Counted from the stretch's first letter, positions 6,432 to 14,063 are shown. The stretch: DNA of 14,499 bases from Chitinophagaceae bacterium (GCA_019454915.1 JACFNM010000075.1:1-14499); one strand, 5' to 3'. Made by a program: numbers and translations. Notes: a model not told the origin generated them from the letters alone.

Positions 6432-8006
6432 TCAGGCGTTCTTTACGGATTTAAAATTCTTCAGATACACGAATACCGCATTCAGCTTTTTGAAAAGGCG
6501 GTAATAAAACTCTTTATTAAACAATTGTGAATCGTGCATCGCCTTATAGGTAAAAAAGAATCCAACGGGCAGTAATACGAGCGTAGAAAGCCACATACCG
6601 GTAAATGCCGACGTTATTCCTTCCCGAACAAATTTCTCGCCAAACATGTTCAGCAGATGGAATATCAGGAAGAAAATAATAGCAATAACGAGTGGCATTC
6701 CCATGCCGCCCTTGCGGATGATGGAGCCAAGCGGGGCGCCAATCAGAAACAGCACAACGCAAGCCAGAGATAAGGTGAATTTCCGGTGCCACTCAACCTG
6801 GTGAAACCGAAGGTCCCTGCGTTTCATTTTTGCTTCTTCAGCAAGAATATCCAGCGTATTCTTTTGACTACTGATCCAGTCTATACTACTCGTCATTACC
6901 GTTCTCCGAACAGAATCGGGAAGCAACAGCGCGTATCCGATTTCTTCCGGCGGTTTAAACGCCTGGACTAATTTTTTTTTCCACGGCTCATATTTAGGCT
7001 CCCTATGTGGCACGGGTTTCACTCCTTTTCGAATCTGCACTGCTTCCGGCGGGATTGGCTCTACCTCGGGAAAGGAATACCTGTCCGGGAAAAGCTCTGC
7101 CTTCACAAATGAATAATTAATGCCCACTTCTCTGTCCACTTTTTTTTCCATTCCTGTGCCCGAGGTCTTCTTTAAAGAGTCAATCGTCTTTTCGAGTTGC
7201 TTTACATTCAACATCCGAAAATTATCTTTGAAAAGGCTGTCCGGTGTTTGCATCATTTTAAATGAACTCAGGTCAAATACCTTCTTATAATTTTCGAAAC
7301 CAAGCCTTATGTAATCTGTGTTCACGGAATAAGATGGCCCCCTTTCCTCATAACGCCAGCCATTGGTCAGATAAAACTCCAGGAATTTTTTGTCCGGGCT
7401 GATATCCATCTTGCCATGCTCAGCGATAATGATATTGTCCTGCAGATTATAATTCCGCTCAAAAATAATAACCTGGTGGATGGTCGTATTATCCTTTTCT
7501 TTCTTCCCGATTTTAATGGTGTAGCCGTCAAACTCTCTGAAAAAAACACCTTCCTTCAAATTAAAGGCCGGTTTAGCAACCGTTATATCGTATAGTAAAG
7601 TCTGAAACTTCAGTTGAGCCACCGGTATCACATAATTAGAAAATAAGAAAGCCACTCCTGAGATAAGAAAAGAAATAATCAGCAAAGGCCGCATAAATCG
7701 TGAAAGCGAAATTCCGGCCGACTTTATGGCAACCGTTTCAAAACTCTCTCCTAGCTTTCCAAAAGTCATGATGGATGAAATCAAGACCGCCAGGGGCAAG
7801 GCTAAGGGTATAGCCGTAGCGGCCACATAACTGGTTAACCGAAGAATCGTAAAGGAATCCAATCCTTTGCCCACAAGGTCATCAATATATTTCCAGAAAA
7901 ACTGGAGTATCAGCACAAAGAGGGTAATAAAAAAGGTGACGACAAAAGGCCCGATAAAAGCCCCAATGACCAGTTTATCTAATTTCTTAAAACCCATTTT
8001 TAGCAT
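6432..8006 (-). CDS. LptF/LptG family lipopolysaccharide export permease
   Basis: This inner-membrane protein of 524 residues belongs to the YjgP/YjgQ family, whose members pair with the ATPase LptB to extract LPS from the inner membrane. Three N-terminal membrane segments (about 12-38, 58-82, 104-126) are followed by a long periplasmic region (about 140-405) and three C-terminal segments (about 410-428, 437-455, 470-488). The signature RFHQVEWHRKFTLSLA (400-415) with LIGAPLGSIIRKGG (421-434) is typical. At 524 residues it is far longer than the roughly 360 of the enterobacterial proteins. The excess lies in the periplasmic part, including a Pro- and Lys-rich stretch at about 305-355. Whether it is the LptF or LptG partner is not decidable here. 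An alternative start is M4 (7997). No lptB or lptC lies nearby. Confidence 0.9.
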   Translation of the reverse strand: MLKMGFKKLDKLVIGAFIGPFVVTFFITLFVLILQFFWKYIDDLVGKGLDSFTILRLTSYVAATAIPLALPLAVLISSIMTFGKLGESFETVAIKSAGISLSRFMRPLLIISFLISGVAFLFSNYVIPVAQLKFQTLLYDITVAKPAFNLKEGVFFREFDGYTIKIGKKEKDNTTIHQVIIFERNYNLQDNIIIAEHGKMDISPDKKFLEFYLTNGWRYEERGPSYSVNTDYIRLGFENYKKVFDLSSFKMMQTPDSLFKDNFRMLNVKQLEKTIDSLKKTSGTGMEKKVDREVGINYSFVKAELFPDRYSFPEVEPIPPEAVQIRKGVKPVPHREPKYEPWKKKLVQAFKPPEEIGYALLLPDSVRRTVMTSSIDWISSQKNTLDILAEEAKMKRRDLRFHQVEWHRKFTLSLACVVLFLIGAPLGSIIRKGGMGMPLVIAIIFFLIFHLLNMFGEKFVREGITSAFTGMWLSTLVLLPVGFFFTYKAMHDSQLFNKEFYYRLFKKLNAVFVYLKNFKSVKNA

Positions 8007-8020
8007 TTCTGTTCAAACCA

Positions 8021-8030
8021 CCCGTACGGG
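8021..8030. repeat. 10-bp palindrome in the leader of the Lpt permease gene
   Basis: CCCGTACGGG is a perfect palindrome 15-24 bases upstream of the permease start. It lies between the ATG and a candidate minus-strand -7 box (TATTTTCG, complement at 8046-8053). It could be a dyad operator site or occur by chance; at this length chance is a real possibility. Confidence 0.35.
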
Positions 8031-8045
8031 GTACTCATCCGGGCA

Positions 8046-8053
8046 CGAAAATA
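8046..8053 (-). promoter_or_regulatory. Candidate -7 box for the Lpt permease gene
   Basis: On the minus strand this reads TATTTTCG, one mismatch from TAnnTTTG. A possible TTG (-33) lies at 8069-8071, but only 15 bases away, shorter than usual. The box would give a leader of about 35 bases containing the 8021-8030 palindrome. Confidence 0.35.
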
Positions 8054-8254
8054 CATTTTTCAGGAGATCAACGGAACCGGGAGAACTGTAACGATTTTAT
8101 TTTAACAGGTGAGGGAGGATTCAATCAAACTTTGTTCACAAATTTTCTGTCGCCTGAAGATGTCCTATTTATGACAATTACATGACAAACCAGGAGTCGG
8201 GCAAATACCGTACCATCCGTAAAGGTGTGCAGCCGAATAATATCTAAACAGATT

Positions 8255-8635
8255 CTATGCTCCTATTCTATGTAACAATTCCTTTACCTGGTAATCCCAG
8301 AGACGGCTTTGATCGGATATGTCTCTCTTTTCCGCAAAATCTTTAATGACCAGGATTGTTTGATTGGTAACCTCCGACTTTTCAATATCAAATTCAAAAT
8401 ATTCGTCTTTAGGCGCATGTGTCCAGTGAAACCGGATACGTTTGTTCTCCTCTGCTTCCAATACCTCCGCCTTGTCTGTGGAGCCTTCCCAGGTAAAACT
8501 AAAAACCGTGTCCCTTTCGTCCACCTTATCAGCAAACCATTCCTGCAGCCCGGCAGGTGTAGACAGGAATTCATACAGGATAGAGGGTGAGCAACGAACA
8601 GGATATTCAAGTGTATATAATTGCTTTTTACTCAT
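8255..8635 (-). CDS. START-like domain protein (SRPBCC fold)
   Basis: This 126-residue soluble protein begins MSKKQLYTLEYPVRCSPSIL and continues with YEFLSTPAGLQEWFADKV and FSFTWEGS. This is the pattern of small Bacteroidota START-like/SRPBCC proteins related to the AHSA1 group. The helix-grip fold forms a hydrophobic pocket, but the ligand and role of this subgroup are not known to me. There is no signal peptide or membrane segment. The gene stands alone: 248 bases separate it from the permease gene downstream and 352 from the divergent sigma factor gene upstream. The 8007-8254 gap contains no convincing reading frame or terminator. Confidence 0.85.
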   Translation of the reverse strand: MSKKQLYTLEYPVRCSPSILYEFLSTPAGLQEWFADKVDERDTVFSFTWEGSTDKAEVLEAEENKRIRFHWTHAPKDEYFEFDIEKSEVTNQTILVIKDFAEKRDISDQSRLWDYQVKELLHRIGA

Positions 8636-8987
8636 TTCTAAGTCTTATAGTCCAAAAACATGATAGCTTGCAATAATATAAAATTAATAGACGCATCAAA
8701 GTTTTTTTGGGAATATTTTTTCGTGCCGGAATATAACACATAATTCAGACTAATCCAGTTTAAAAAGAAAGAGTTTGTCTATTTCCAATTCTCTTCCGGT
8801 ATAAAAGATGTGTTTGTCCTGATTCTTCCCGGCAGACCGCAGCTAATCACCGGCCAATAATATTTTTTTTTGGTATTTGCTATTTGTTTAAATTGCTGAG
8901 GAAGTGCAATTTCTTTTGGTAGCCAACGTTTTATAGATGATTTCATTGATTTATGATATTCAATCAACTTCTTAAATTTCGCTGCAA
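8636..8987. other. 352-base AT-rich divergent intergenic region
   Basis: This stretch separates the START-like gene from the sigma factor gene. It holds the candidate promoter at 8671-8700. It also has an open minus-strand frame of 62 codons (8779-8967) that resembles no family I know, is Lys-rich and would begin only 20 bases from the sigma factor start. On the plus strand TAAATTTCG (8973-8981) lies six bases before the sigma factor ATG and resembles a -7 box with one extra base. No RNA gene or terminator is apparent. Confidence 0.4.
8671..8700 (-). promoter_or_regulatory. Candidate promoter for the START-like gene
   Basis: Read on the minus strand, TTTG (8697-8700) is followed by an 18-base spacer and TATTATTG (8671-8678), one mismatch from TAnnTTTG. 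Both elements and the spacing fit a Bacteroidota promoter. The predicted start near 8664 gives a leader of about 28 bases before the ATG at 8635. Confidence 0.5.
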
Positions 8988-9863
8988 ATGAGTATGCGTC
9001 AACTAAAAATCACAAAGTCCATTACCAATCGGGAATCTCAGAGTCTCGAAAAGTATTTGCAAGAAATCGGCCGGGTGGAATTGATAGGGCCTGAAGAAGA
9101 GGTGAAACTGGCCGAGTTAATCCGGCACGGGGATCAGAACGCACTGGATAGGCTTACCAAAGCTAATCTGCGTTTTGTGGTATCTGTTGCCAAGCAATAT
9201 CAAAATCAGGGCTTATCTCTGCCCGATCTGATTAACGAAGGGAACCTGGGTCTTATTAAAGCAGCTCAGCGCTTTGATGAAACCAGAGGATTTAAATTTA
9301 TATCTTATGCAGTTTGGTGGGTACGTCAGAGTATCCTCCAGGCATTAGCAGAACAATCACGTATTGTACGTTTACCGCTGAACAAAGTGGGGCTTACCAA
9401 CCGGATCAACAAAGCTATTCAGCAGTTGGAACAGGAATATGAGCGGGAGCCTTCTGCCGATGAATTGGCCGACCTGCTGGACATTGATTCCGACGAAATA
9501 GCCGCTACGCTCGGCGTGGCCGCAAGGCATGTGAGTATGGATACGCCCCTGTCAGAAGGCGAAGAAAATACCCTGGTTGACGTAATGGAAAATCCCAACG
9601 CCGATAGTGTGGATCTAAAGGTCGCCCATTATGAATCCCTGAAAAAAGAAATCGAAAGATCATTGCATACGCTGACCGAACGGCAGCAGGATGTGATACG
9701 CTTCTTCTTCGGTATAGGTAGTGATAACCCGATGAGCCTCGAAGACATCGGCGAGCGGTTTAACCTGACACGGGAGAGAGTGCGCCAGATTAAGGATAAA
9801 GCCATTACTAAGCTTCGTACGACCTCGAGGAGTAAATTGCTGAAAACTTATTTAGGCTCTTAA
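8988..9863 (+). CDS. rpoD: Primary RNA polymerase sigma factor (sigma-70/RpoD)
   Basis: This sigma factor directs RNA polymerase to housekeeping promoters. The 291-residue protein lacks region 1.1, as is normal in Bacteroidota. Region 1.2 contains [16 protein letters not shown] (18-33). Region 2 runs from about 50 to 130 with [20 protein letters not shown] (60-79), [20 protein letters not shown] (82-101) and [15 protein letters not shown] (102-116). Region 3 follows, and region 4 carries the helix-turn-helix [20 protein letters not shown] (250-269). Relatives commonly start at MRQLKITKS, the second ATG here (8994); the first ATG adds only Met-Ser. The gene is followed at once by a strong terminator, so it is probably monocistronic. 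This protein should recognise the TAnnTTTG-type boxes noted elsewhere in the window. Confidence 0.96.
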   Translation: MSMRQLKITKSITNRESQSLEKYLQEIGRVELIGPEEEVKLAELIRHGDQNALDRLTKANLRFVVSVAKQYQNQGLSLPDLINEGNLGLIKAAQRFDETRGFKFISYAVWWVRQSILQALAEQSRIVRLPLNKVGLTNRINKAIQQLEQEYEREPSADELADLLDIDSDEIAATLGVAARHVSMDTPLSEGEENTLVDVMENPNADSVDLKVAHYESLKKEIERSLHTLTERQQDVIRFFFGIGSDNPMSLEDIGERFNLTRERVRQIKDKAITKLRTTSRSKLLKTYLGS

Positions 9864-9875
9864 ACAGTACTCAGG

Positions 9876-9894
9876 GTAAGTTTACGTAAGTTTG
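9876..9894 (+). promoter_or_regulatory. Tandem GTAAGTTT repeat with a -7 match upstream of ffh
   Basis: GTAAGTTT occurs twice exactly 10 bases apart (9876-9883 and 9886-9893). The second copy gives TAAGTTTG (9887-9894), an exact TAnnTTTG match. No TTTG/TTG is visible at normal -33 spacing. A transcript from here would run through the terminator at 9906-9938 before reaching ffh at 10029. Confidence 0.35.
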
Positions 9895-9905
9895 CAAGAA
9901 TTTTG

Positions 9906-9938
9906 AAAGTGAACAATTTAACTTTGTTCACTTTTTTT
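9906..9938 (+). terminator. Intrinsic terminator after rpoD
   Basis: AAAGTGAACAA (9906-9916) pairs with TTGTTCACTTT (9924-9934) in an 11-bp stem with a seven-base loop. A run of seven T bases (9932-9938) overlaps the stem base. It lies 43 bases after the rpoD stop. TAACTTTG (9919-9926), a perfect -7 consensus, runs through the loop and 3' arm, so the site may also start transcription toward ffh. Confidence 0.88.
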
Positions 9939-10028
9939 GTGCAGAACAGGCAGGGTATTATCCCCGTGAATCGAAGGGGTATCTCTCCTATCGGTTCATT
10001 GCCGGTGAATTATTAAATAAACGAAGTT

Positions 10029-11348
10029 ATGTTTGAGTCATTATCTGAACGATTAGATTCCGCGTTTAAGCAACTCAGGGGGCAGGGAAGAATCAATGAA
10101 TTGAATATCGCCAATACGGTAAAAGATATCCGCCGTGCTTTGGTAGATGCTGACGTACACTATAAGATTGCCAAAGAATTTACGGATACGGTGAAGACCA
10201 AGGCCTTAGGCGAAAAAGTGCTTACGTCGGTGAGTCCGGGTCAGTTAATGGTGAAAATCGTAAAGGACGAACTGACCTCGCTCATGGGCGGCTCAGAGAG
10301 TGAATTAAACCTGACCGGAAACCCCGCCGTCATTCTGATTGCCGGATTACAGGGTAGCGGTAAAACAACGCTCAGTGGCAAGCTGGCAAATTATCTTAAA
10401 TCAAAAAAAGGAAAATCTCCTCTTCTCGTTGCGGCCGATATATACCGGCCTGCGGCTATTGATCAGCTAAAAGTATTAGGGGATCAGTTACAGGTAGACG
10501 TATATAGCGAGCCGGATAATAAGAATGCTATTTCTATCGCCCAAAATGCCATTAAAGAAGCTAAGAGCAGAAACAAGAACGTGGTGATTATAGATACTGC
10601 CGGAAGGTTAGCTATAGACGAAGCGATGATGAGAGAAGTGGAGCAAATCAAAGAGGCGGTCAAACCCCAGGAAATTCTGTTTGTGGTGGATTCAATGACC
10701 GGTCAGGATGCCGTAAATACCGCCAAAGCCTTCAACGACCGTCTGGACTTTACGGGAGTGGTGCTTACCAAGTTGGATGGGGATACGCGCGGGGGGGCGG
10801 CTCTGTCCGTGAAGTATACAGTAAATAAACCCATCAAATTCATCAGCAGTGGAGAAAAGTTAGACACCCTGGATGTATTCTACCCTGAAAGAATGGCCCA
10901 GCGGATTTTGGGCATGGGAGACATCACCTCCCTTGTCGAAAAGGCACAGGCACAATTTGATGAGACCCAGGCTGCGAGGCTGCAAAAGAAAATGCGGAAG
11001 AACCAGTTTGACTTTCAGGATTTTATGGATCAACTGCAGCAAATAAAAAAGATGGGCAACATCAAAGATCTGATGGGGATGATTCCGGGCGTGGGCAAAG
11101 CCATCAAAGATGTGGATGTGAGCGATGATTCGTTTAAGGGAATAGAAGCCATGATCCAGTCAATGACTCCTTATGAAAGAGCTAATCCGGACGTCATCAA
11201 CCAAAGCAGGCGGGCGCGTATTGCAAAAGGTGCGGGAAAAGAGATGAGCGAGGTAAACCAGTTTATGAAGCAGTTTGAGCAAATGAAACAAATGATGAAA
11301 ATGATGAATAAAATGCCATTAGGCGGGATGGGTTTTGGAAAACGATGA
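10029..11348 (+). CDS. ffh: Signal recognition particle protein Ffh (SRP54 GTPase)
   Basis: Ffh binds 4.5S RNA and hydrophobic signal sequences of nascent chains and delivers ribosomes to the receptor FtsY by a GTP-dependent cycle. The 439-residue protein shows the N domain (about 1-95), then the GTPase domain with P-loop GLQGSGKTT (106-114), DTAGR (189-193) and TKLDGD (247-252). The C-terminal M domain (about 300-439) ends in the methionine-rich segment MKQFEQMKQMMKMMNKMPLG. Length is normal. There is no 4.5S RNA gene beside it that I can recognise. It is followed by rpsP 102 bases downstream, but a good promoter lies between them, so they may be separate transcripts. The ffh-rpsP-rimM order recalls the arrangement in Firmicutes. 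Confidence 0.97.
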   Translation: MFESLSERLDSAFKQLRGQGRINELNIANTVKDIRRALVDADVHYKIAKEFTDTVKTKALGEKVLTSVSPGQLMVKIVKDELTSLMGGSESELNLTGNPAVILIAGLQGSGKTTLSGKLANYLKSKKGKSPLLVAADIYRPAAIDQLKVLGDQLQVDVYSEPDNKNAISIAQNAIKEAKSRNKNVVIIDTAGRLAIDEAMMREVEQIKEAVKPQEILFVVDSMTGQDAVNTAKAFNDRLDFTGVVLTKLDGDTRGGAALSVKYTVNKPIKFISSGEKLDTLDVFYPERMAQRILGMGDITSLVEKAQAQFDETQAARLQKKMRKNQFDFQDFMDQLQQIKKMGNIKDLMGMIPGVGKAIKDVDVSDDSFKGIEAMIQSMTPYERANPDVINQSRRARIAKGAGKEMSEVNQFMKQFEQMKQMMKMMNKMPLGGMGFGKR

Positions 11349-11366
11349 TTTTTTGTATTTTTATCC

Positions 11367-11396
11367 TTTGAAAATAGTTAGCAAAGCTTATCTTCG
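11367..11396 (+). promoter_or_regulatory. Promoter for rpsP
   Basis: TTTG (11367-11370), an 18-base spacer and TATCTTCG (11389-11396) match the Bacteroidota -33/-7 pattern with one mismatch in the -7 box. The predicted start near 11401 gives a 50-base leader before the rpsP ATG. This is among the best promoter candidates in the window. Confidence 0.6.
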
Positions 11397-11419
11397 CAAA
11401 CTTCAAGAAAGAAACCTAA

Positions 11420-11461
11420 ATGTATCACCCATTTAAAATGTTTATTTTTTATGGCTGTTAA
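11420..11461 (+). other. Possible 13-codon upstream reading frame overlapping the rpsP start
   Basis: An ATG at 11420 opens a frame reading [13 protein letters not shown] and stops with TAA at 11459-11461, 11 bases inside rpsP and in a different frame. Ribosomes finishing it would terminate next to the rpsP start codon, which could couple the two. No strong ribosome binding site is seen, and chance is a plausible explanation. Confidence 0.2.
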
Positions 11462-11891
11462 AATCAGACTGCAACGTCACGGGAGCAAAAAAAGACCATT
11501 CTACTTTATAGTAGTAGCCGATGCCCGTGCGCCAAGGGATGGAAAATTCATCCAGAAGATCGGTACCTATAATCCTTCTGCTCAGCCCGCTGCCATTCAG
11601 TTGGACAAGCAAAAGGCTCTCGACTGGCTGCAAAAAGGAGCCCAACCTACTGATACGGTCCGCCGGATCCTGTCATACAAGGGTGTGCTATACCTAAAGC
11701 ATCTGTTGAGAGGAGTTAGCCTGGGACTATTTGATGAAGCTACCGCCATGGGCAAATTCCAGAAATGGCATGAAGAACATGAAGGTACTATCAAACGCAA
11801 ACAGGAAGAAGCTTCTAAATCAAGAAGAGTCAGAAAACCGGTTGCGCCCAGGAAAGTAGAGGAAAAAGAAAAAGAAGAAGAAAACAATTAA
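11451..11891 (+). CDS. rpsP: 30S ribosomal protein S16
   Basis: S16 is a 16S rRNA-binding protein needed for 30S assembly. The N-terminal 80 residues hold the conserved core: [40 protein letters not shown], then [20 protein letters not shown] and [15 protein letters not shown]. The total of 146 residues exceeds the usual bacterial length of about 80-90. The extra part after about residue 90 is highly charged, with a Lys/Arg section followed by a Glu-rich end ([12 protein letters not shown]), as seen in S16 of this phylum. It has its own upstream promoter and a terminator directly after it, so it can be expressed independently of ffh and rimM. Confidence 0.96.
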   Translation: MAVKIRLQRHGSKKRPFYFIVVADARAPRDGKFIQKIGTYNPSAQPAAIQLDKQKALDWLQKGAQPTDTVRRILSYKGVLYLKHLLRGVSLGLFDEATAMGKFQKWHEEHEGTIKRKQEEASKSRRVRKPVAPRKVEEKEKEEENN

Positions 11892-11921
11892 TTACCATCA
11901 TCTGGTTTTATAGTGTTTTAC

Positions 11922-11947
11922 GGCCTTGCATCAGCAAGGCCTTTTTT
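11922..11947 (+). terminator. Intrinsic terminator after rpsP
   Basis: GGCCTTGC (11922-11929) and GCAAGGCC (11934-11941) form a perfect 8-bp GC-rich stem around the tetraloop ATCA, followed by six T bases (11942-11947). It stands 30 bases after the rpsP stop and 51 before the rimM start, separating the two genes transcriptionally unless readthrough is allowed. Confidence 0.92.
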
Positions 11948-11998
11948 GGATATTTGCCCCACTAATCACCCCATCTTCATTCCTGAGTATCTCCTAAC

Positions 11999-12520
11999 AT
12001 GTCAGCATACTTCAAAATAGGAAAAATCATAGCAGCCCACGGCCTCGAAGGAGACGTTATTCTTCAGCATAGTCTTGGGAAAAAAACGTCCCTGAAAGGG
12101 ATAGAGGCCATTTTTATAGAAGACCGAAAAGACTCTTTTCTGCCCTATTTTGTCCTTTTAACAAAAATCAAAAACGATGAAGAGATTTATCTCAGACTTG
12201 AGGAAATAAACACCCGGGAAACCGCACTGAAATTGATCAGAAAAGAAATATGGTTGAAAGAGGAAGATTTTAAGCAATATGCCTCCACCTCCGCTTCTAT
12301 CTCCCTGCTTGGCTTTCAGATGATAGACAAAGGCGTTAACCTGGGAAAAATAGAAGAGATTATAGACCAGCCGCATCAAATTCTCTGCAAAATCTGGCAG
12401 GGGGCAAATGAAATACTCATTCCCCTGCATGAACAAACCTTAGAAAAAATTGACCGGAAAAACAGAACCGTATATGTCAACCTTCCGGATGGTTTACTGG
12501 ACATATACCGGAAGGACTGA
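11999..12520 (+). CDS. rimM: Ribosome maturation factor RimM
   Basis: RimM helps mature the 3' (head) domain of 16S rRNA in the 30S subunit and binds S19. The 173-residue protein opens with YFKIGKIIAAHGLEGDVILQ, the family's N-terminal signature, within a beta-barrel domain (about 1-88). A PRC-barrel domain (about 98-170) follows with LLGFQMID, LGKIEEIIDQPHQILCKIW, ILIPLHEQTLEKID and LPDGLLDIY. The sequence is more divergent than its neighbours but the layout and length are right. It lies after rpsP beyond a strong terminator, and no convincing promoter is seen in the 51-base gap. TTTG at 11953-11956 with a poor box at 11988-11995 is the only candidate. It converges with pyrD across 35 bases, with only a weak 6-bp AT-rich dyad there. 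Confidence 0.93.
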   Translation: MSAYFKIGKIIAAHGLEGDVILQHSLGKKTSLKGIEAIFIEDRKDSFLPYFVLLTKIKNDEEIYLRLEEINTRETALKLIRKEIWLKEEDFKQYASTSASISLLGFQMIDKGVNLGKIEEIIDQPHQILCKIWQGANEILIPLHEQTLEKIDRKNRTVYVNLPDGLLDIYRKD

Positions 12521-12555
12521 TCCGAAACACTATTGAAAGATAAAAGGTACGTTTA

Positions 12556-13620
12556 TCACAACAGCTCTCTGCAAATTTTCTTGACTATACCCGGCCCGCT
12601 ATAAATAAAACTGGTCCACACCTGTACAAGAACGGCGCCCGATTTTAATTTCTCCTTCGCATCTTTTCCATCAAATATCCCCCCGCTGGCAATGATTGGT
12701 ATTGACCCCCCGGAGCGGCTAATGATCTGCTGTACCATCATCGTTGACCGCTGCTGAACGGGTTTACCACTTAATCCTCCCTCTCCTATAGACGCTACCC
12801 TGCTTGCTGAAGTAATTAATCCCTTGCGGTTGATGGTGGTATTGGCAGCTACCAAACCATCCAATTCTATTTCTAACGCCAAATCAATCACATCTTTTAA
12901 TTGTTCTTCCGTCAAGTCGGGTGCTATCTTCAAAAACAGCGGCTTGGGTTGAGGCTTGCCCGCATTGATCTCCTGCAACCTGACCAGGATTACTTTAAGG
13001 GCATCCTTTTCCTGTAATGCTCTTAAACCGGGCGTATTGGGAGAACTGACGTTCACCACGAAATAATCTACATAGTCGAACAAGGCTTCAAAACAAATCA
13101 CATAATCTTTCCAGGCTTCTTCATTGGGCGTTATCTTATTTTTTCCAATATTACCGCCGATGATGAGCGGGCTCCCGTTTTTTAATACCGCACTCTGTTG
13201 TCTCCACTTATTCAATCTCTCCGCTATCGAATCTACTCCGTCATTGTTAAACCCCATCCTGTTAATGAGCGCCCGGTCCTTCGGCAGGCGAAACAACCTG
13301 GGTTTATCGTTTCCCGGCTGTGCCTTTGGCGTAACCGTTCCTATTTCTACAAAACCAAAGCCCAGGCAGGATAACTCCCTTAAATACTTCGCATTCTTAT
13401 CGAATCCGGCGCCTAATCCCACGGGGTTATGAAAGGTTATCGCTCCATGCTTTGTGCGCAAGACTACGGTCAAACGCGAATCCTCCGGCGGAGCAAAGCA
13501 TTTTGTAATCCATTTCCGGATCCATTTCACACTACACAACATTTTCAGGCTGTTCATTGACAAATAATGCGCCCGCTCGGCAGGAAAAAGAAAAAGGATT
13601 TGGCGTAGTAAAGCGTACAT
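12556..13620 (-). CDS. pyrD: Dihydroorotate dehydrogenase, quinone-dependent (class 2)
   Basis: PyrD oxidises dihydroorotate to orotate, the fourth step of pyrimidine synthesis, with FMN as cofactor and membrane quinone as acceptor. The 354-residue protein starts with an amphipathic, Arg- and Leu-rich helix region (about 1-40), which in class 2 enzymes docks at the membrane and channels quinone. The barrel follows with NPVGLGAGFDKN (65-76), EIGTVTPKAQPGNDKPRLFR (92-111), INRMGFNN (119-126) and NVSSPNTPGLR (190-200). The catalytic base there is a serine (S193), which separates class 2 from the cysteine-using class 1. The FMN-binding part includes KIAPDL (231-236), ANTT (259-262) and GGLSG (281-285). 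It appears monocistronic. Confidence 0.96.
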   Translation of the reverse strand: MYALLRQILFLFPAERAHYLSMNSLKMLCSVKWIRKWITKCFAPPEDSRLTVVLRTKHGAITFHNPVGLGAGFDKNAKYLRELSCLGFGFVEIGTVTPKAQPGNDKPRLFRLPKDRALINRMGFNNDGVDSIAERLNKWRQQSAVLKNGSPLIIGGNIGKNKITPNEEAWKDYVICFEALFDYVDYFVVNVSSPNTPGLRALQEKDALKVILVRLQEINAGKPQPKPLFLKIAPDLTEEQLKDVIDLALEIELDGLVAANTTINRKGLITSASRVASIGEGGLSGKPVQQRSTMMVQQIISRSGGSIPIIASGGIFDGKDAKEKLKSGAVLVQVWTSFIYSGPGIVKKICRELL

Positions 13621-13627
13621 AGCGCTG

Positions 13628-13635
13628 CGAAGGTA
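13628..13635 (-). promoter_or_regulatory. Candidate -7 box for pyrD
   Basis: The minus strand reads TACCTTCG here, one mismatch from TAnnTTTG, ending seven bases before the pyrD ATG at 13620. Transcription would begin only a few bases before the start codon. No TTTG -33 element is visible, so this is tentative. Confidence 0.35.
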
Positions 13636-13910
13636 ATAAATGGAATCACGTTTAATGGAAACCCCAGGAAAGAATAACGGACAATTTATTCAGTATATAA
13701 CCTTACCGATTCCCCGCTAAAAAAAACGAAATCATTTGAGTGAAAACTTTTAATAATCCGAATTTTTTAGGATAACTTGTAACGTGATAGCTCAACGGCG
13801 TCTATCTCCTTCATCCATCTTCCTTAAAAAATCTGCTCATTGCTGCCTCCCGTTCATTTCAATACAAATCGTTCAGTAAAATCGTATCTTTTAATAAAAA
13901 AAGAATAGGT
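13636..13910. other. Intergenic region between divergent pyrD and lipoprotein gene
   Basis: About 275 AT-rich bases without a convincing reading frame, repeat, RNA gene or terminator. The only recognisable element is TATCTTTT (13885-13892), close to TAnnTTTG, which would give the lipoprotein gene a leader of roughly 15 bases. Confidence 0.4.
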
Positions 13911-14063
13911 ATGAAAAATCGTATATTCAAACTATCCTTTTTGGCCGGAATCCTGTTCAGCCTGATTATCCTTACCGGATGCCCGCCGAGAGGAGCACAA
14001 AAAATTCCGGGAGGTGGCTCCAATGATACCAGTACAGCCCCGATCAAGCCTGTCAGGGAATAA
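13911..14063 (+). CDS. Small predicted lipoprotein
   Basis: A 50-residue protein with a clear lipoprotein signal: a basic start (MKNR), a hydrophobic stretch at about 8-22, and the lipobox LTGC with the acylated cysteine at residue 24. The mature part is only 27 residues, rich in Gly, Pro, Ser and Thr (CPPRGAQKIPGGGSND and onward). It is likely a tethered envelope peptide. No acidic export signal follows the Cys, so its final membrane is uncertain. It lies divergent from pyrD and upstream of the secreted protein at 14170 on the same strand, separated by 106 bases. Those bases contain a GC stem (14089-14094 with 14116-14121, 21-base loop) without a T-tract. I do not recognise the family. Confidence 0.7.
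   Translation: MKNRIFKLSFLAGILFSLIILTGCPPRGAQKIPGGGSNDTSTAPIKPVRE

Noticed and set aside
8779..8967. 62-codon minus-strand frame between the START-like gene and rpoD
   Set aside because: It has no recognisable motif and is Lys-rich around a poly-A run. It starts only 20 bases from rpoD, where the rpoD promoter should be. Chance is the simpler reading; homologues in related genomes would change this.
12535..12557. GATAAA/TTTATC dyad between rimM and pyrD as a terminator
   Set aside because: A six-base AT-rich stem without a T-tract is too weak to call.
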